Shown here one piece after another: positions 28,597 through 37,633 of a DNA stretch of 64,000 bases (position 1 is its first letter; every line of letters begins with the position of its first letter). The translations under genes were made by a program, and so were the position numbers. This stretch comes from Pseudomonas yamanorum (GTDB taxonomy: Bacteria > Pseudomonadota > Gammaproteobacteria > Pseudomonadales > Pseudomonadaceae), in the NCBI RefSeq assembly GCF_900105735.1, contig NZ_LT629793.1, positions 4,960,001 to 5,024,000 of the forward strand, given 5' to 3'. Under the pieces are notes generated by a model. That model was given only the letters and a program-made list of their open reading frames with translations. It made no database searches and was not told where the DNA came from.

Positions 28597-29462
28597 GGAT
28601 GCAGCTGGCGTATCAGGCGCCGTATGACTGGGCGGCGATGCTGGGCTTTTTGTCGGCGCGGGCGATCAGCGGGTTGGAGACGGTGGACGGCGGTGTGTAC
28701 TCGCGCAGTATCACTGTCGACGCTCAGCAGGGTTGGCTCAGTGTGTCGCCGGGGGCCGGGGATTGGCTTGAGGTAACGGTGAACTTCCCCAACCCGTCTG
28801 CGTTGCCGGAAATTGAGCGGCGGTTGCGGGACATGTTTGACCTGTCGGTTGACCCGAAGCGGATCAACCGGCAATTGGCGAATGATCCCTTGATGGCGAG
28901 CTTGGTGGCAGCGCGTCCTGGTCTGCGGGTGCCTGGAACCTGGGATGGATTGGAGTTGGCGATCCGCGCGGTGTTGGGCCAGCAGATTACCGTGGTAGCG
29001 GCGATCAAGTTGGCGGGCAAGCTGGTGGCGCAGTACGGCACGCCGCTGGTGACGCCCCATGCCGGTGTGACCCACGTGTTTCCTTCCGCCGAGGTGCTGG
29101 CAGCAGCAGATTTGGCGACCCTCGGCATGCCGAAAAGTCGCGGGCGCACCTTGTCGGGTGTGGCCCAGGCCTTACTGGATGACCCGCAGGTATTCCAGCC
29201 GAAGGCGAGCCTGAAGGAGGGTGTGGCGCGGTTGGTGGCATTACCGGGGATTGGAGACTGGACGGCGCAGTACATCGCCATGCGCCAGATGCGCGAGCAG
29301 GATGCGTTTGCCTCGGGGGATATCGGCTTGATCAATGCGTTGGTGGCGCTGGAAGGCGGGCCGGTGAGCCCACGCCAGTTGCTGGCGCGGGCTGAGGCCT
29401 GGCGACCGCTTAGAGCCTATGCGGCGCAGCATTTGTGGACATCACTGAGCCGGGTGGATTGA
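28593..29462 (+). CDS. alkA: DNA-3-methyladenine glycosylase II (AlkA type)
   Basis: AlkA removes alkylated purines from DNA. The 289-residue protein has the AlkA N-terminal domain (YQAPYDWAAMLGFLSARAI) and the helix-hairpin-helix glycosylase domain with VLGQQITVVAA, LPGIGDWTAQYIAMR and the catalytic Asp region FASGDIGL. The Ada methyl-acceptor domain fused to AlkA in some bacteria is absent. GTG at 28593 has GGGG ten bases upstream and overlaps the antiporter stop; ATG at 28599 is the alternative. Coding-strand G+T is high through the parts I counted, unlike its neighbours. Confidence 0.92.
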   Translation: MRMQLAYQAPYDWAAMLGFLSARAISGLETVDGGVYSRSITVDAQQGWLSVSPGAGDWLEVTVNFPNPSALPEIERRLRDMFDLSVDPKRINRQLANDPLMASLVAARPGLRVPGTWDGLELAIRAVLGQQITVVAAIKLAGKLVAQYGTPLVTPHAGVTHVFPSAEVLAAADLATLGMPKSRGRTLSGVAQALLDDPQVFQPKASLKEGVARLVALPGIGDWTAQYIAMRQMREQDAFASGDIGLINALVALEGGPVSPRQLLARAEAWRPLRAYAAQHLWTSLSRVD

Positions 29463-29480
29463 CGGTGACTGCAAGGGCCT

Positions 29481-29567
29481 CATCGCGGACAAGCCCGGCT
29501 CCTACAGGAGATCCGAGTCAGCTCAGGCAACTCGATCAACTGTGGGAGCCGGGCTTGCCCGCGATAG
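29481..29567. repeat. REP pair in the opposite (tail-to-tail) arrangement
   Basis: Here the left unit reads CATCGCGGACAAGCCCGGCT and the right unit GTGGGAGCCGGGCTTGCCCG, the reverse of the arrangement in the other doublets. It lies between convergent alkA and the CoA-transferase gene. Confidence 0.8.
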
Positions 29568-29578
29568 CGATTTTCAAG

Positions 29579-30928
29579 TCACCACTTCGCCCGATGTGAA
29601 CCCAGTTCACCTGCTGGCAAATCCCACTGCAACGGTGTTCCGCTGATGGTCACCGGGGGCAGCAACCGGTGGGCCGGGCCCCAGGCTGTTTGCTCCACCA
29701 CCAAGCCTTGATCGCCCGGCTCTTCGGCCCGCAGCGGTAGTTGTTCCGGGACTTGTCCTGCGTCCACCAACAGTTTTGCCGTGCGCGCGAGGGACAGCAG
29801 CGCCGAACCGCCGCGCCCGGATTTCAATCGTTCACTCAAGGCCTGGATTGCACTGGCCGCCATCAAATACCCGGTGGCGTGATCCAGTGCCTGCAATGGC
29901 AGCGGCACCGGCTTGTCCGACTTTTTCCACTGCCTGCCGGCCTCGGCAATCCCGGTACTCATCTGCACCAGGCTGTCGAACCCTCGGCGATTGCGCCATG
30001 GGCCGCTCCAGCCATAGGCATTGAGGCTGGCGTCGATCAGGCCGGGGGCGATGGCTTGCAACGCGGCCTCACCGTAGCCCAACTGCTCCAGGGCATCGGC
30101 GCGGTAGCCGTGCAGCAGAATGTCGGTGTCCTTCAGCAGGTTTTCGAAGGTCTGGCGGTCGTCGGCGTTCTTCAGGTCCAGGCGGGCGCAGCGTTTGCCC
30201 AGAGTCATTTCCGGTACGACGCCGGGTTCGTTCCAGTCCGGTGAGTCGATGCGCAGTACATCGGCGCCAAGGCCTGCAAGAAAGCGACTGGCAGTGGGGC
30301 CGGCCAATACGCGCGTCAGGTCCAGCACCTTGATCCCCGCCATCGGCCTTGCCACCGAGCCCAGCCAGGGTTTGTCGCTGAGGGTTGCAAAGGTCTGGCG
30401 ATGGACCAGCGGTTCCTGATTGACCGCCAAACCTTGTGGATGCACCTGCCAGTCTTGCCACGAGCGCATCTGCGCCGCACAGCCGTTGGCTTCGACAATC
30501 GCCTGTTCCAGTTCGGCGGCGTTCCATTGGGCGACCTTCGCGGCCATCGCATCACGGTCAGCGACCTGCCCGAGTACGCGTTCAGCGGCGGCACGATGGT
30601 GCGGCGCATTGGTGTGCAGGCGAATCCAGCCGTCGGCGCAGGCGTAGTCGCCGGCAATCGGGTCCCACAGCGGCGGGGTGGTCCAGCCATCGGGACGCAG
30701 GGACGAGGAGAACCAGAATGAGGCGAGGCGCCGGTCCACGGTCACCGAGGGCAGGCGCCCGGTTTGCTGTAGCAGCAACTGGGCAACTGCCTGGCCTGCC
30801 ACACCGATGCTGGCGCTGGCCAGTTCGGTGACGGCAAAGGTCGAGGGCAGGGCGCCGGCTTCGGTAAAGGCCAGCGGGGTGACGGGTAAATCGAGTGCTT
30901 CCTGGATGGGGGTGAGCAGATCAGTCAT
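29579..30928 (-). CDS. Family III CoA-transferase (CaiB/BaiF)
   Basis: Family III CoA-transferases move CoA between organic acids. The 449-residue protein has the family core (GIKVLDLTRVLAGPTASRFLAGLGADVLRID and LLHGYRADALEQLGYG) with a longer N-terminal half than CaiB (about 405 residues). The start ATG at 30928 has GGAGGG upstream. The substrate cannot be deduced: the gene stands alone. The expected catalytic Asp is the one in the linker after GIKVLDLTRV-like segments, but I cannot place it with confidence. Confidence 0.85.
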   Translation of the reverse strand: MTDLLTPIQEALDLPVTPLAFTEAGALPSTFAVTELASASIGVAGQAVAQLLLQQTGRLPSVTVDRRLASFWFSSSLRPDGWTTPPLWDPIAGDYACADGWIRLHTNAPHHRAAAERVLGQVADRDAMAAKVAQWNAAELEQAIVEANGCAAQMRSWQDWQVHPQGLAVNQEPLVHRQTFATLSDKPWLGSVARPMAGIKVLDLTRVLAGPTASRFLAGLGADVLRIDSPDWNEPGVVPEMTLGKRCARLDLKNADDRQTFENLLKDTDILLHGYRADALEQLGYGEAALQAIAPGLIDASLNAYGWSGPWRNRRGFDSLVQMSTGIAEAGRQWKKSDKPVPLPLQALDHATGYLMAASAIQALSERLKSGRGGSALLSLARTAKLLVDAGQVPEQLPLRAEEPGDQGLVVEQTAWGPAHRLLPPVTISGTPLQWDLPAGELGSHRAKW

Positions 30929-30968
30929 CAAAGGCCCTCCTTATGAGAAGGACCATCATAGAAGATCA

Positions 30969-32312
30969 TCAGGGTTGAATGACAACCCCTGGCTCCAGCG
31001 GTAAATCCACGCTGGCGATAAAACCGCCGCCTTGATGATTGGCCAGGATCAGGCTGCCGCCATGGCGTTCTGCGGCGCGCCGCGCGATGGCCAGGCCCAG
31101 GCCGTGGCCCTGGGCGGTTTGCCCCGGGGCGCGGTAAAACGGCTCGCCCAGTTGCTTCAGGTGTTCGGCGTCCACGCCGGGGCCGTGGTCGCGCACGCTG
31201 ATCACAATGCGGTCGCCCTGGCGTCTGGCGTCCATTTCAATCGGTTGGCCTGGCGGGTTGAAGCGCTGGGCGTTGCGCAGCAGGTTGTCCACGGCGCGTT
31301 CAATCATGGTCGGCCAGCCCTTGAGTTGCAGCCCGGCCTCGGCATCGAGCTGCACGGGTTGGTCCGGTGCGCCGAGCAAGGCGTCTTTTTGCAGGGTCCT
31401 GAGCAACGGGTTGAGGTCGATGTCTTCGGCGCTGGCGTTGTCGGCATCCACCCGGGCGAGTACCAGGATTTCACTGATCAGCGCTTCAAGGCGGTCGCAT
31501 TCGCGGGTCAGGCGGGGCCAGAGTTTCTCCCGTGCCTCGGGGGTGGCGCGTTCTGCCAGGGCCAAGGCGATCCGCAGCCGGGCCAGGGGCGAGCGCAGTT
31601 CGTGGGACACGTCACGCAGCAATTGGCGCTGGCTGCCAATCAGGCTTTGCAGGCGGGCGCCCATGCGGTTGAAGTCGGTGGCCAGTACGCCGAATTCGTC
31701 GCGACGGTTGGCCAGCCGCGCCAGGCTGTTCTGCTGGTATGTGGTCTGGCCCAGGTCGTGCACTGCGCCGCGCAGGCGGCTGAGGGGGCGGGTGATGGAC
31801 AGCGTCACCAGCAAACTGAACAGGGTCAGCACCACCAACGCGATCGCCAGGGCACTCAATGGCCAGAGCAGGCTGTTGCGGTGCCAGGCGTCCAGTTCCG
31901 GGTGGGGAATGCGGTAGATCAGCAGGTAAGTGTCGCCGGTTTTTTCACTGGTGTACTCGGCGGTCAGGCGCCGCCAGGGCAGATGGCGGTCCTGGCTGTC
32001 TTTTTGTCGGGCTTCGAGGGCGGCGGCGCGGCGCGGAAAGGTACCGAGCACTACGGGCTCGCCGCTTTCGTTAAGCACTTGTACGTCGATGTGGTACTGG
32101 CGCTTGCGCTGCTGCAGCAATTCCTGGGCGGCGTCCTCGCCTTGGGCCTCATAGAGCTGCGTCCATTCCTGCGCGAGGTTATTGAGCCCGGGGTGGCGGC
32201 TGAGAATCCAGGCGTCCTGGTTGAGCATATGCCCAAGCAGGATCGACAGCCCGGCAACCAGGGCGATGGCCAGCCAGAAGCTGGCTAGGACGCGCCAGAA
32301 CAATGAACGCAC
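30969..32312 (-). CDS. cpxA: CpxA-like sensor histidine kinase
   Basis: The 447-residue kinase has two membrane segments (about 8-28 and 150-172) around a periplasmic domain, a HAMP linker (TRPLSRLRGAVHDLGQ), a dimerisation domain with the phosphoacceptor His in LLRDVSHELRSPLARL, and an ATPase domain (RDHGPGVDAEHLKQL, GHGLGLAIARRA). Start is GTG at 32312 with GAGGG upstream. Order cpxR-spy-cpxA with a periplasmic Spy protein indicates envelope-stress sensing, as in the equivalent P. aeruginosa locus. Confidence 0.9.
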   Translation of the reverse strand: MRSLFWRVLASFWLAIALVAGLSILLGHMLNQDAWILSRHPGLNNLAQEWTQLYEAQGEDAAQELLQQRKRQYHIDVQVLNESGEPVVLGTFPRRAAALEARQKDSQDRHLPWRRLTAEYTSEKTGDTYLLIYRIPHPELDAWHRNSLLWPLSALAIALVVLTLFSLLVTLSITRPLSRLRGAVHDLGQTTYQQNSLARLANRRDEFGVLATDFNRMGARLQSLIGSQRQLLRDVSHELRSPLARLRIALALAERATPEAREKLWPRLTRECDRLEALISEILVLARVDADNASAEDIDLNPLLRTLQKDALLGAPDQPVQLDAEAGLQLKGWPTMIERAVDNLLRNAQRFNPPGQPIEMDARRQGDRIVISVRDHGPGVDAEHLKQLGEPFYRAPGQTAQGHGLGLAIARRAAERHGGSLILANHQGGGFIASVDLPLEPGVVIQP

Positions 32313-32377
32313 AAGAAACCCTCAAACAGGAAAAGCCCAGCGGCGGTGGCCACTGGGCTGGGAGTGAAGCTAGATCA

Positions 32378-32842
32378 TTATTGCGCTTTTTGCGGCTGTT
32401 GGGCTTTCCAGGCCTGGAATTCCTTCCACTCGGCGCGGCGTTCGGCTTGTTTCTTCACGATCTCGTCGAATTTCTTCTGTTGATCGGGTTTCAGCACGGC
32501 ACGGATGTCGGTCTGGGTTTTCTGCTTGGCGGCCGCCATGTCGTCTTTCATGGCTTGCTTGTCAGCGGCTGGCAGTTTGTCCAGGTACTTGCGCACCAGC
32601 TCTTTGCGAGCGTGCCACTGTTGGCCCATCAACTTGCCGATCTGCTGGCGCTGTTCAGGGCTCAGGTCCAGCTGGCTGAAAGGGCCACCTTTGCCCCGCA
32701 TGCCGTGTTCGCCGCCGTGGCCTGGGCCACCCATCATGTGGCCTTCAGGACCGCCCATCGGGCCTGGGCCTTCAGGTGCTGCGGCCATGGCAACGGTTGG
32801 CAGGGCAGCAGCGAACATCAAAGCGATAAGGGTCTTGCGCAT
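32378..32842 (-). CDS. Spy/CpxP-family periplasmic protein
   Basis: This 154-residue protein has a signal peptide (cleaved after VAMA), a Gly/Met/His-rich segment (about 22-50) that may bind metal, and two LTxxQ-type motifs (LDLSPEQRQQI and LKPDQQKKF) in a helical, highly charged body. Spy and CpxP proteins are periplasmic chaperones; CpxP also restrains CpxA. Its place between cpxR and cpxA supports a feedback role. Confidence 0.9.
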   Translation of the reverse strand: MRKTLIALMFAAALPTVAMAAAPEGPGPMGGPEGHMMGGPGHGGEHGMRGKGGPFSQLDLSPEQRQQIGKLMGQQWHARKELVRKYLDKLPAADKQAMKDDMAAAKQKTQTDIRAVLKPDQQKKFDEIVKKQAERRAEWKEFQAWKAQQPQKAQ

Positions 32843-32988
32843 GGTGATTCTCCTGTCTCTATTCCGGTGAGTCCGGATGTGAGTAGATTACGGAGAACAA
32901 GGTCAGCGGCAGTCAGGGGACGGTAAAGCTTGGGTAAAGAGGATTTTGGGCGAAGCTGACAAAACTATCCCGGCAGGGGAGATCATGT

Positions 32989-33093
32989 GTGGGAGCTGTC
33001 GAGCCTTGGCGAGGCTGCGATGCAGGCACCGCGGTCTATCCGTTGCACCGGGGTGATGCCATCGCAGCCTCGCGAAGGCTCGACAGCTCCCAC
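32989..33093. repeat. Variant REP doublet between cpxR and the spy gene
   Basis: The units read GTGGGAGCTGTCGAGCCTTG, a different core from the other REPs here, in inverted pair with a 45-bp spacer. Confidence 0.82.
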
Positions 33094-33111
33094 AGGGGAC
33101 AGGTGTTGTGC

Positions 33112-33789
33112 TTAGAGGCTGTAGTAATAACCGCGGCTACGCAGCGCCACGATCCGTGGTCGGCCATCCGGGTGCGGGCCGATCTTCCTGCGCAGGTTGC
33201 TGACGTGCATGTCCAGGCTGCGGTCATACAAGGTCAGCTTGCGGCCCAGGGCGATTTGCGCCAGTTCCTGCTTGTCCAGCGGCTCGCCCGGCTGGCGCAG
33301 CAAGGCTTCCAGCAGACGGCTTTCGGAAACGGTCAGGGCAAATTCCTGTTCATCGATAGTGACCACGCCACGCACCGGGCTGAAGCACAGGTCACCCAGC
33401 TCCAGCTGGGTGGACACGGCAGCCGGGTGACTGCGGCGCAGCACGGCGCGCAGGCGGGCGGTCAGTTCGCGAGGGTCGCAGGGCTTGGCCAGGTAATCGT
33501 CGGCGCCCAGCTCCAGGCCGAGGATCCGGTCCAGCGGTTCGCCGCGAGCCGAGAGCATCAGCACCGGCAGCTCCGGGTGGTCGTTGCGCAATTGCTTGAG
33601 CAGCTCCAGGCCGCTGCCGTCGGGCAGCATCACGTCGAGCACCACGGCCGCCGGGGCGGCTTCGGCCAAAGCCTTGCGGGCGCTCAAGCCATCATGGCAG
33701 GCGCGCACCTGGAAACCTTCCTGGCTCAACCAACTGGTCAGCAGCTCACAGAGCTCCTGGTCATCATCTATCAGTAACAGCTCGCTCAT
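33112..33789 (-). CDS. cpxR: CpxR-like response regulator (OmpR family)
   Basis: The 225-residue regulator has a receiver domain (LLIDDDQEL; phosphoacceptor D in VVLDVMLPDGSG; K in LAKPCDP) and a C-terminal winged helix (LTVSESRLLEALLRQPGEPLDKQEL, DMHVSNLRRKIGP). It heads the cpxR-spy-cpxA cluster. The small protein gene at 33797-34204 ends 7 bp before it and may belong to the same transcript. Confidence 0.93.
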   Translation of the reverse strand: MSELLLIDDDQELCELLTSWLSQEGFQVRACHDGLSARKALAEAAPAAVVLDVMLPDGSGLELLKQLRNDHPELPVLMLSARGEPLDRILGLELGADDYLAKPCDPRELTARLRAVLRRSHPAAVSTQLELGDLCFSPVRGVVTIDEQEFALTVSESRLLEALLRQPGEPLDKQELAQIALGRKLTLYDRSLDMHVSNLRRKIGPHPDGRPRIVALRSRGYYYSL

Positions 33790-33796
33790 GACTCAC

Positions 33797-34204
33797 TCAA
33801 TTTAGCCATTGTCGACGGCGCCGGTGCCCGCCACTGGCGAAGATCCCGCACAGCAGGGCGATCAGCGCGACTGCTCCACCGGTCACGAACCATTGCTGTT
33901 GCTCGGTAAGCCAGCGTGGCAAGGCACTGCCCTGTGCTTCTTTGAGTTGCTGGACCAGGCGTTGGTTCTCCTGGCGCAGTTTACTCAATTGGGTACTTTC
34001 CCGCGTGGCGTCAGCACTTTGCAATTGCTTGCTCAGTTCATCCCGCTGCCGTTCGCTTTCTTTCAAACGTTGCTGCAAATCGGTGATCTGGCTGCCGGCA
34101 CTCAAGGACAGGGGCGTGGAACTGCCGGTGTTCGAGGTTTCTTCAGCGTGGGCCGTAGCCCCGATCATTAACACTGCCAACAGACACAACTGACGTAAGC
34201 GCAT
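33797..34204 (-). CDS. Small membrane-anchored coiled-coil protein
   Basis: The 135-residue protein has a signal peptide (MRLRQLCLLAVLMIGATAHA), a central coiled coil (about 40-95, ITDLQQRLKESERQRDELSKQL) and one C-terminal membrane segment (about 107-125) followed by an Arg-rich tail. This is the second half of the YgiM architecture without its SH3 domain. The start at 34204 has CAGGAG upstream. Function unknown; the link to the Cpx genes is by position only. Confidence 0.78.
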   Translation of the reverse strand: MRLRQLCLLAVLMIGATAHAEETSNTGSSTPLSLSAGSQITDLQQRLKESERQRDELSKQLQSADATRESTQLSKLRQENQRLVQQLKEAQGSALPRWLTEQQQWFVTGGAVALIALLCGIFASGGHRRRRQWLN

Positions 34205-34275
34205 CGGAACTCCTGATTCCACACGAATATTCAGAACGTTGTCGGCAGGTTACCGGGAATAATGAGCGTTTAGGA

Positions 34276-34304
34276 GTGCGCTGAAGCCAATTGGTTCAGC
34301 GCAC
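34276..34304 (-). terminator. Hairpin after the YciI-like gene
   Basis: GTGCGCTGAA and TTCAGCGCAC form a perfect 10-bp stem with a 9-base loop, 7 bp beyond the stop. No T tract follows, so it is a weak or Rho-assisted terminator at best. Confidence 0.5.
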
Positions 34305-34310
34305 AACGAA

Positions 34311-34610
34311 TCAAGGCAGGACTTGCTTGAACGGCTTGACCAGGACATGGGCATACACGCCGGCCGCGACATACGGATCAGCGTCGGCCCAGGCTTGTGC
34401 CGCCGCCAGGGAGGCGAACTCGGCGACGATCAGGCTACCGGTGAAACCGGCGTCTCCCGGGTCATTGCTGTCGACTGCCGGGTGCGGGCCGGCGAGCACG
34501 ATACGGCCTTCGGCTTGCAGCTGTTTCAGGCGCTCGACGTGGGCCGGGCGCACGCCCAGGCGTTTTTCCAGCGAGTCGGCAACGTCGGTGGCAATGATGG
34601 CGTAGAGCAT
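34311..34610 (-). CDS. YciI-like protein
   Basis: The 99-residue protein ([10 protein letters not shown] start) belongs to the YciI family, with a ferredoxin-like dimeric fold and the His-Asp pair (H and D in [10 protein letters not shown]) thought to act in catalysis. The family's substrate is unknown. The ATG at 34610 follows the yciB stop by one base, so the two are translated together. Confidence 0.9.
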   Translation of the reverse strand: MLYAIIATDVADSLEKRLGVRPAHVERLKQLQAEGRIVLAGPHPAVDSNDPGDAGFTGSLIVAEFASLAAAQAWADADPYVAAGVYAHVLVKPFKQVLP

Positions 34611-34611
34611 G

Positions 34612-35208
34612 TCAGTCCTCGGTTTTCGGCGTGGTAGGGTCGGTGTCATGCAGGTGGCGCGACAGGTAGATACCCTGGCCGACCAGGAACAGCACGGTCA
34701 TGCCCAGGCTGCCGAACACCTTGAAGTCCACCCAGTAGCTCTGGAAGGTGAAGGCGACGAACAGGTTGGCGGCGCCGCAGAACAGGAAAAACACGATCCA
34801 GGCGATGTTCAGGCGCACCCAGATCGGGTCCGGCAAGCTCAGCGCGTGGCCCATGATCCGCTTGATCAGCAAGCGGTCACCGATGAAGTGGCTGCCGATA
34901 AAGGCCAGGGCGAACAGCCAGTTGACCACCGGGGCTTTCCATTTAAGGAAGGTTTCGCTGTGGAAGGCCAGGGTCAGGCTGCCGAAGACGAGGCAGGCGA
35001 TCAGGGTCAGCCATTGGCTTTTTTCCAGCTTGCGCTGGGAGATGAAGAGCGCGCCGTAGACCACCACGGAGCTGATGATCAGCACCGCCGTGGCACTGTA
35101 GATGCCACCGACTGTCAGCTCGTGGCCGGCAAGATCGATGACGCGAGGGTCGATTTTGTAAACGATGAAAAACAGCAACAGCGGGATGAAGTCGATGAAT
35201 TGTTTCAC
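34612..35208 (-). CDS. yciB: Inner-membrane septation protein (YciB/IspZ)
   Basis: The 198-residue protein has five to six hydrophobic segments and the family's opening [17 protein letters not shown]. YciB affects septum formation and envelope synthesis. Start was set to GTG at 35208 because every family member begins right before KQF; the ORF upstream adds 13 unconserved codons. It is divergent from the PHP gene. Confidence 0.92.
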   Translation of the reverse strand: MKQFIDFIPLLLFFIVYKIDPRVIDLAGHELTVGGIYSATAVLIISSVVVYGALFISQRKLEKSQWLTLIACLVFGSLTLAFHSETFLKWKAPVVNWLFALAFIGSHFIGDRLLIKRIMGHALSLPDPIWVRLNIAWIVFFLFCGAANLFVAFTFQSYWVDFKVFGSLGMTVLFLVGQGIYLSRHLHDTDPTTPKTED

Positions 35209-35295
35209 AGTAAGAGCCAGAAGCTGGATGTGGCGGCATAATAACAAACATCCTTGGTAGCGAAAGCGCCAGCTGACTTGAGGTTACACACTCCC

Positions 35296-36159
35296 GTGAA
35301 TGTTGATTTGCACTGCCATAGCACAGCCTCCGACGGCGCCCTGGCGCCCGCGGTCCTGGTTGCGCGTGCGTTTGAAAAAGGCGTGCGAGTCCTGTCGTTG
35401 ACCGACCACGACACCCTCGAAGGCCTGGCAGAGGCCCGTGATGCGGCGAATGCGTTGGGCATGCAACTGGTCAACGGGGTTGAATTGTCCTGCACCTGGG
35501 GCGGCGCGACGATTCATGTATTGGGCTACGGTTTTGACGTAAACGCACCGCCGCTGGTGGAGGCCATCGCCAAATTGCACGATGGCCGCTGGCTGCGGTC
35601 CGAAGAAATAAGCCGCAAGCTGGCCCTCAAGGGCATGCCCAACGGCCTGGAAGGCGCCCGCGCCATCCAGCAGGAACTGGGCGACAGCGGCAACGCCCCG
35701 GCCCGTCCGCACTTTGCCGACTGGATGGTGCGTGAAGGTTTTGTAAAGGATCGTGCCGAAGCGTTCCGCAAGTGGCTGGGCGCCGGCAAGCTGGGGGACG
35801 TCAAGCAACACTGGCCCACCCTGGAAGACACCGTCGGCACGCTGCGGGCAGCAGGTGCCTGGGTCAGCCTGGCGCATCCATGGCATTACGATTTCACCCG
35901 CAGCAAGCGCCGCAAGCTGATTGGCGACTATATTGGAGCGGGCGGCCACGCAATCGAAGTGGTCAACGGGCATCAACCCGCCGAACAGGTGGGTAGTTTG
36001 GCGATTCTTGCCCGCGAATTTGGTCTGCTGGTCAGCGCCGGCAGTGATTTTCATGGCCCTGGCGGCTGGTCCGAGATTGGCGAGTACCGCGCCGTCCCGG
36101 AAGATTTGCCGCCCCTTTGGTGTCGCTTCAAACATGACCCCATTATTGCCACCGTCTGA
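35296..36159 (+). CDS. PHP-domain phosphoesterase (RNase AM/YciV type)
   Basis: The 287-residue enzyme has all PHP metal motifs: DLHCHSTASDG, LTDHDT, SLAHPWHY and SDFHGPGG. Relatives hydrolyse 3',5'-nucleotide bisphosphates, and E. coli YciV trims rRNA 5' ends. GTG at 35296 is chosen because the conserved domain begins there; GAGG lies 13 bases before it. It heads a run PHP-yciO-scpA-scpB on the plus strand. Confidence 0.9.
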   Translation: MNVDLHCHSTASDGALAPAVLVARAFEKGVRVLSLTDHDTLEGLAEARDAANALGMQLVNGVELSCTWGGATIHVLGYGFDVNAPPLVEAIAKLHDGRWLRSEEISRKLALKGMPNGLEGARAIQQELGDSGNAPARPHFADWMVREGFVKDRAEAFRKWLGAGKLGDVKQHWPTLEDTVGTLRAAGAWVSLAHPWHYDFTRSKRRKLIGDYIGAGGHAIEVVNGHQPAEQVGSLAILAREFGLLVSAGSDFHGPGGWSEIGEYRAVPEDLPPLWCRFKHDPIIATV

Positions 36160-36172
36160 ACAGGTAGAACAC

Positions 36173-36802
36173 GTGAGTCAATTCTTCCAGATTCATCCGG
36201 AAAACCCCCAGGCGCGCCTGATCAAACAGGCCGTGGAGATCATCCGTGCCGGTGGCGTGGTGATCTACCCCACGGATTCCTCCTACGCTATCGGTTGCCA
36301 GATCGGTGACAAGAATGCAGTCGAGCGAGTAAGACGCCTGCGTGACCTGGACAAGAACCACAACTTCGCACTGATTTGCAGCGACCTGTCTCAGCTGGGG
36401 CTGTTCGCCAAGGTCGACACCGGCACCTTCCGCCTGCTCAAGGCCCACACGCCGGGGCCCTACACGTTCATCCTCAACGCCACCCGCGAAGTGCCGCGCC
36501 TGCTGCTGCACCCGAAGAAGCGCACCATCGGCCTGCGGGTGCCGGAACACCCGATCGCCCTGGCGCTGCTGGCCGAACTCGGTGAGCCGTTGATGAGCGT
36601 GTCGCTGATCCTGCCGGGTGAAGAAGAGCCGTTGTACGACCCTTATGAAATGCGCCGGTTGCTGGAAAAACACGTCGACCTGATCATCGACGGCGGCTAC
36701 GGCGGCAACAAGGCCTCCACCGTGATCAACCTGGCCGACGGCGAGCCGGAAGTGGTGCGCGTGGGTTGTGGCGACCCGGCACCGTTCATGGTCGAGGCCT
36801 GA
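36173..36802 (+). CDS. YciO/Sua5-family protein
   Basis: The 209-residue protein has the YrdC-like nucleotide-binding fold (VVIYPTDSSYAIGC, RLRDLDKNHNFALICSDL, GPYTFILNATREVP, KRTIGLRVP). Sua5/TsaC makes threonylcarbamoyl-AMP for tRNA; YciO is a paralogue whose task is less certain, with HPENPQARLI typical of YciO. GTG at 36173 (AGGT 8 bases before) matches family starts. Its stop TGA is immediately followed by the scpA start. Confidence 0.88.
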   Translation: MSQFFQIHPENPQARLIKQAVEIIRAGGVVIYPTDSSYAIGCQIGDKNAVERVRRLRDLDKNHNFALICSDLSQLGLFAKVDTGTFRLLKAHTPGPYTFILNATREVPRLLLHPKKRTIGLRVPEHPIALALLAELGEPLMSVSLILPGEEEPLYDPYEMRRLLEKHVDLIIDGGYGGNKASTVINLADGEPEVVRVGCGDPAPFMVEA

Positions 36803-37621
36803 ATGTCGGCCGTGGAATCCGTCGACAGCCAGGCGGGCGCCCAGCAGGAACTGCCATTTGCCATGGTCTACGGCCAGGCCGTCATGGAAATGCCGCTGGA
36901 CCTGTACATCCCGCCGGACGCCTTGGAAGTCTTCCTCGAAGCCTTCGAAGGCCCGCTGGACTTGCTGCTGTACCTGATCCGCAAGCAGAACATCAACATC
37001 CTCGACATCCCGGTGGCGGAAATCACCCGCCAGTACATGGGCTATGTCGAGTTGATGCAGACCGTGCGCCTGGAACTGGCTGCCGAGTACTTGGTGATGG
37101 CCGCGATGCTCGCGGAGATCAAGTCACGCATGCTGCTGCCGCGTTCGGAAAGCATCGAAGCGGAAGAGGATGACCCGCGCGCCGAACTGATCCGTCGCCT
37201 GCAGGAGTACGAACGCTTCAAGGCCGCTGCCGAAGGCATCGACGGCCTGAGCCGGGTGGGCCGCGATGTGGTGGTGCCCAAGCTCGACGCCCCGGAAGCC
37301 CGGGCGCGCAAACTGCTGCCAGACGTAAGCCTGGAAGAACTGCTGATGTCCATGGCCGAAGTACTGCGCCGTGGCGATATGTTTGAAAGCCACCAGGTCA
37401 GCCGCGAGGCGCTGTCCACCCGCGAGCGCATGAGTGATGTGCTGGACCGTCTCAAGGGCGGCGGGTTTGTGCCTTTCGTCGAACTGTTTACCAAGGAAGA
37501 AGGGCGCCTGGGGGTGGTGGTGACCTTTATGGCGATCCTCGAACTGGTCAAGGAATCCTTGGTCGAGCTGGTCCAGAATGAGCCTTTTGCGGCTATCCAC
37601 GTGCGGGCGCGAGCCGAATAA
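36803..37621 (+). CDS. scpA: Segregation and condensation protein A
   Basis: ScpA is the kleisin that bridges Smc heads during chromosome condensation. The 272-residue protein has the N-terminal Smc-binding part (FEGPLDLLLYLIRKQNINILDIPVAEITRQY) and the C-terminal winged helix (FVPFVELF...EGRLGVVVTFMAILELVKE). It starts one base after the yciO-like stop and is followed by scpB. Confidence 0.96.
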   Translation: MSAVESVDSQAGAQQELPFAMVYGQAVMEMPLDLYIPPDALEVFLEAFEGPLDLLLYLIRKQNINILDIPVAEITRQYMGYVELMQTVRLELAAEYLVMAAMLAEIKSRMLLPRSESIEAEEDDPRAELIRRLQEYERFKAAAEGIDGLSRVGRDVVVPKLDAPEARARKLLPDVSLEELLMSMAEVLRRGDMFESHQVSREALSTRERMSDVLDRLKGGGFVPFVELFTKEEGRLGVVVTFMAILELVKESLVELVQNEPFAAIHVRARAE

Positions 37622-37633
37622 AGAGCTGAATCG

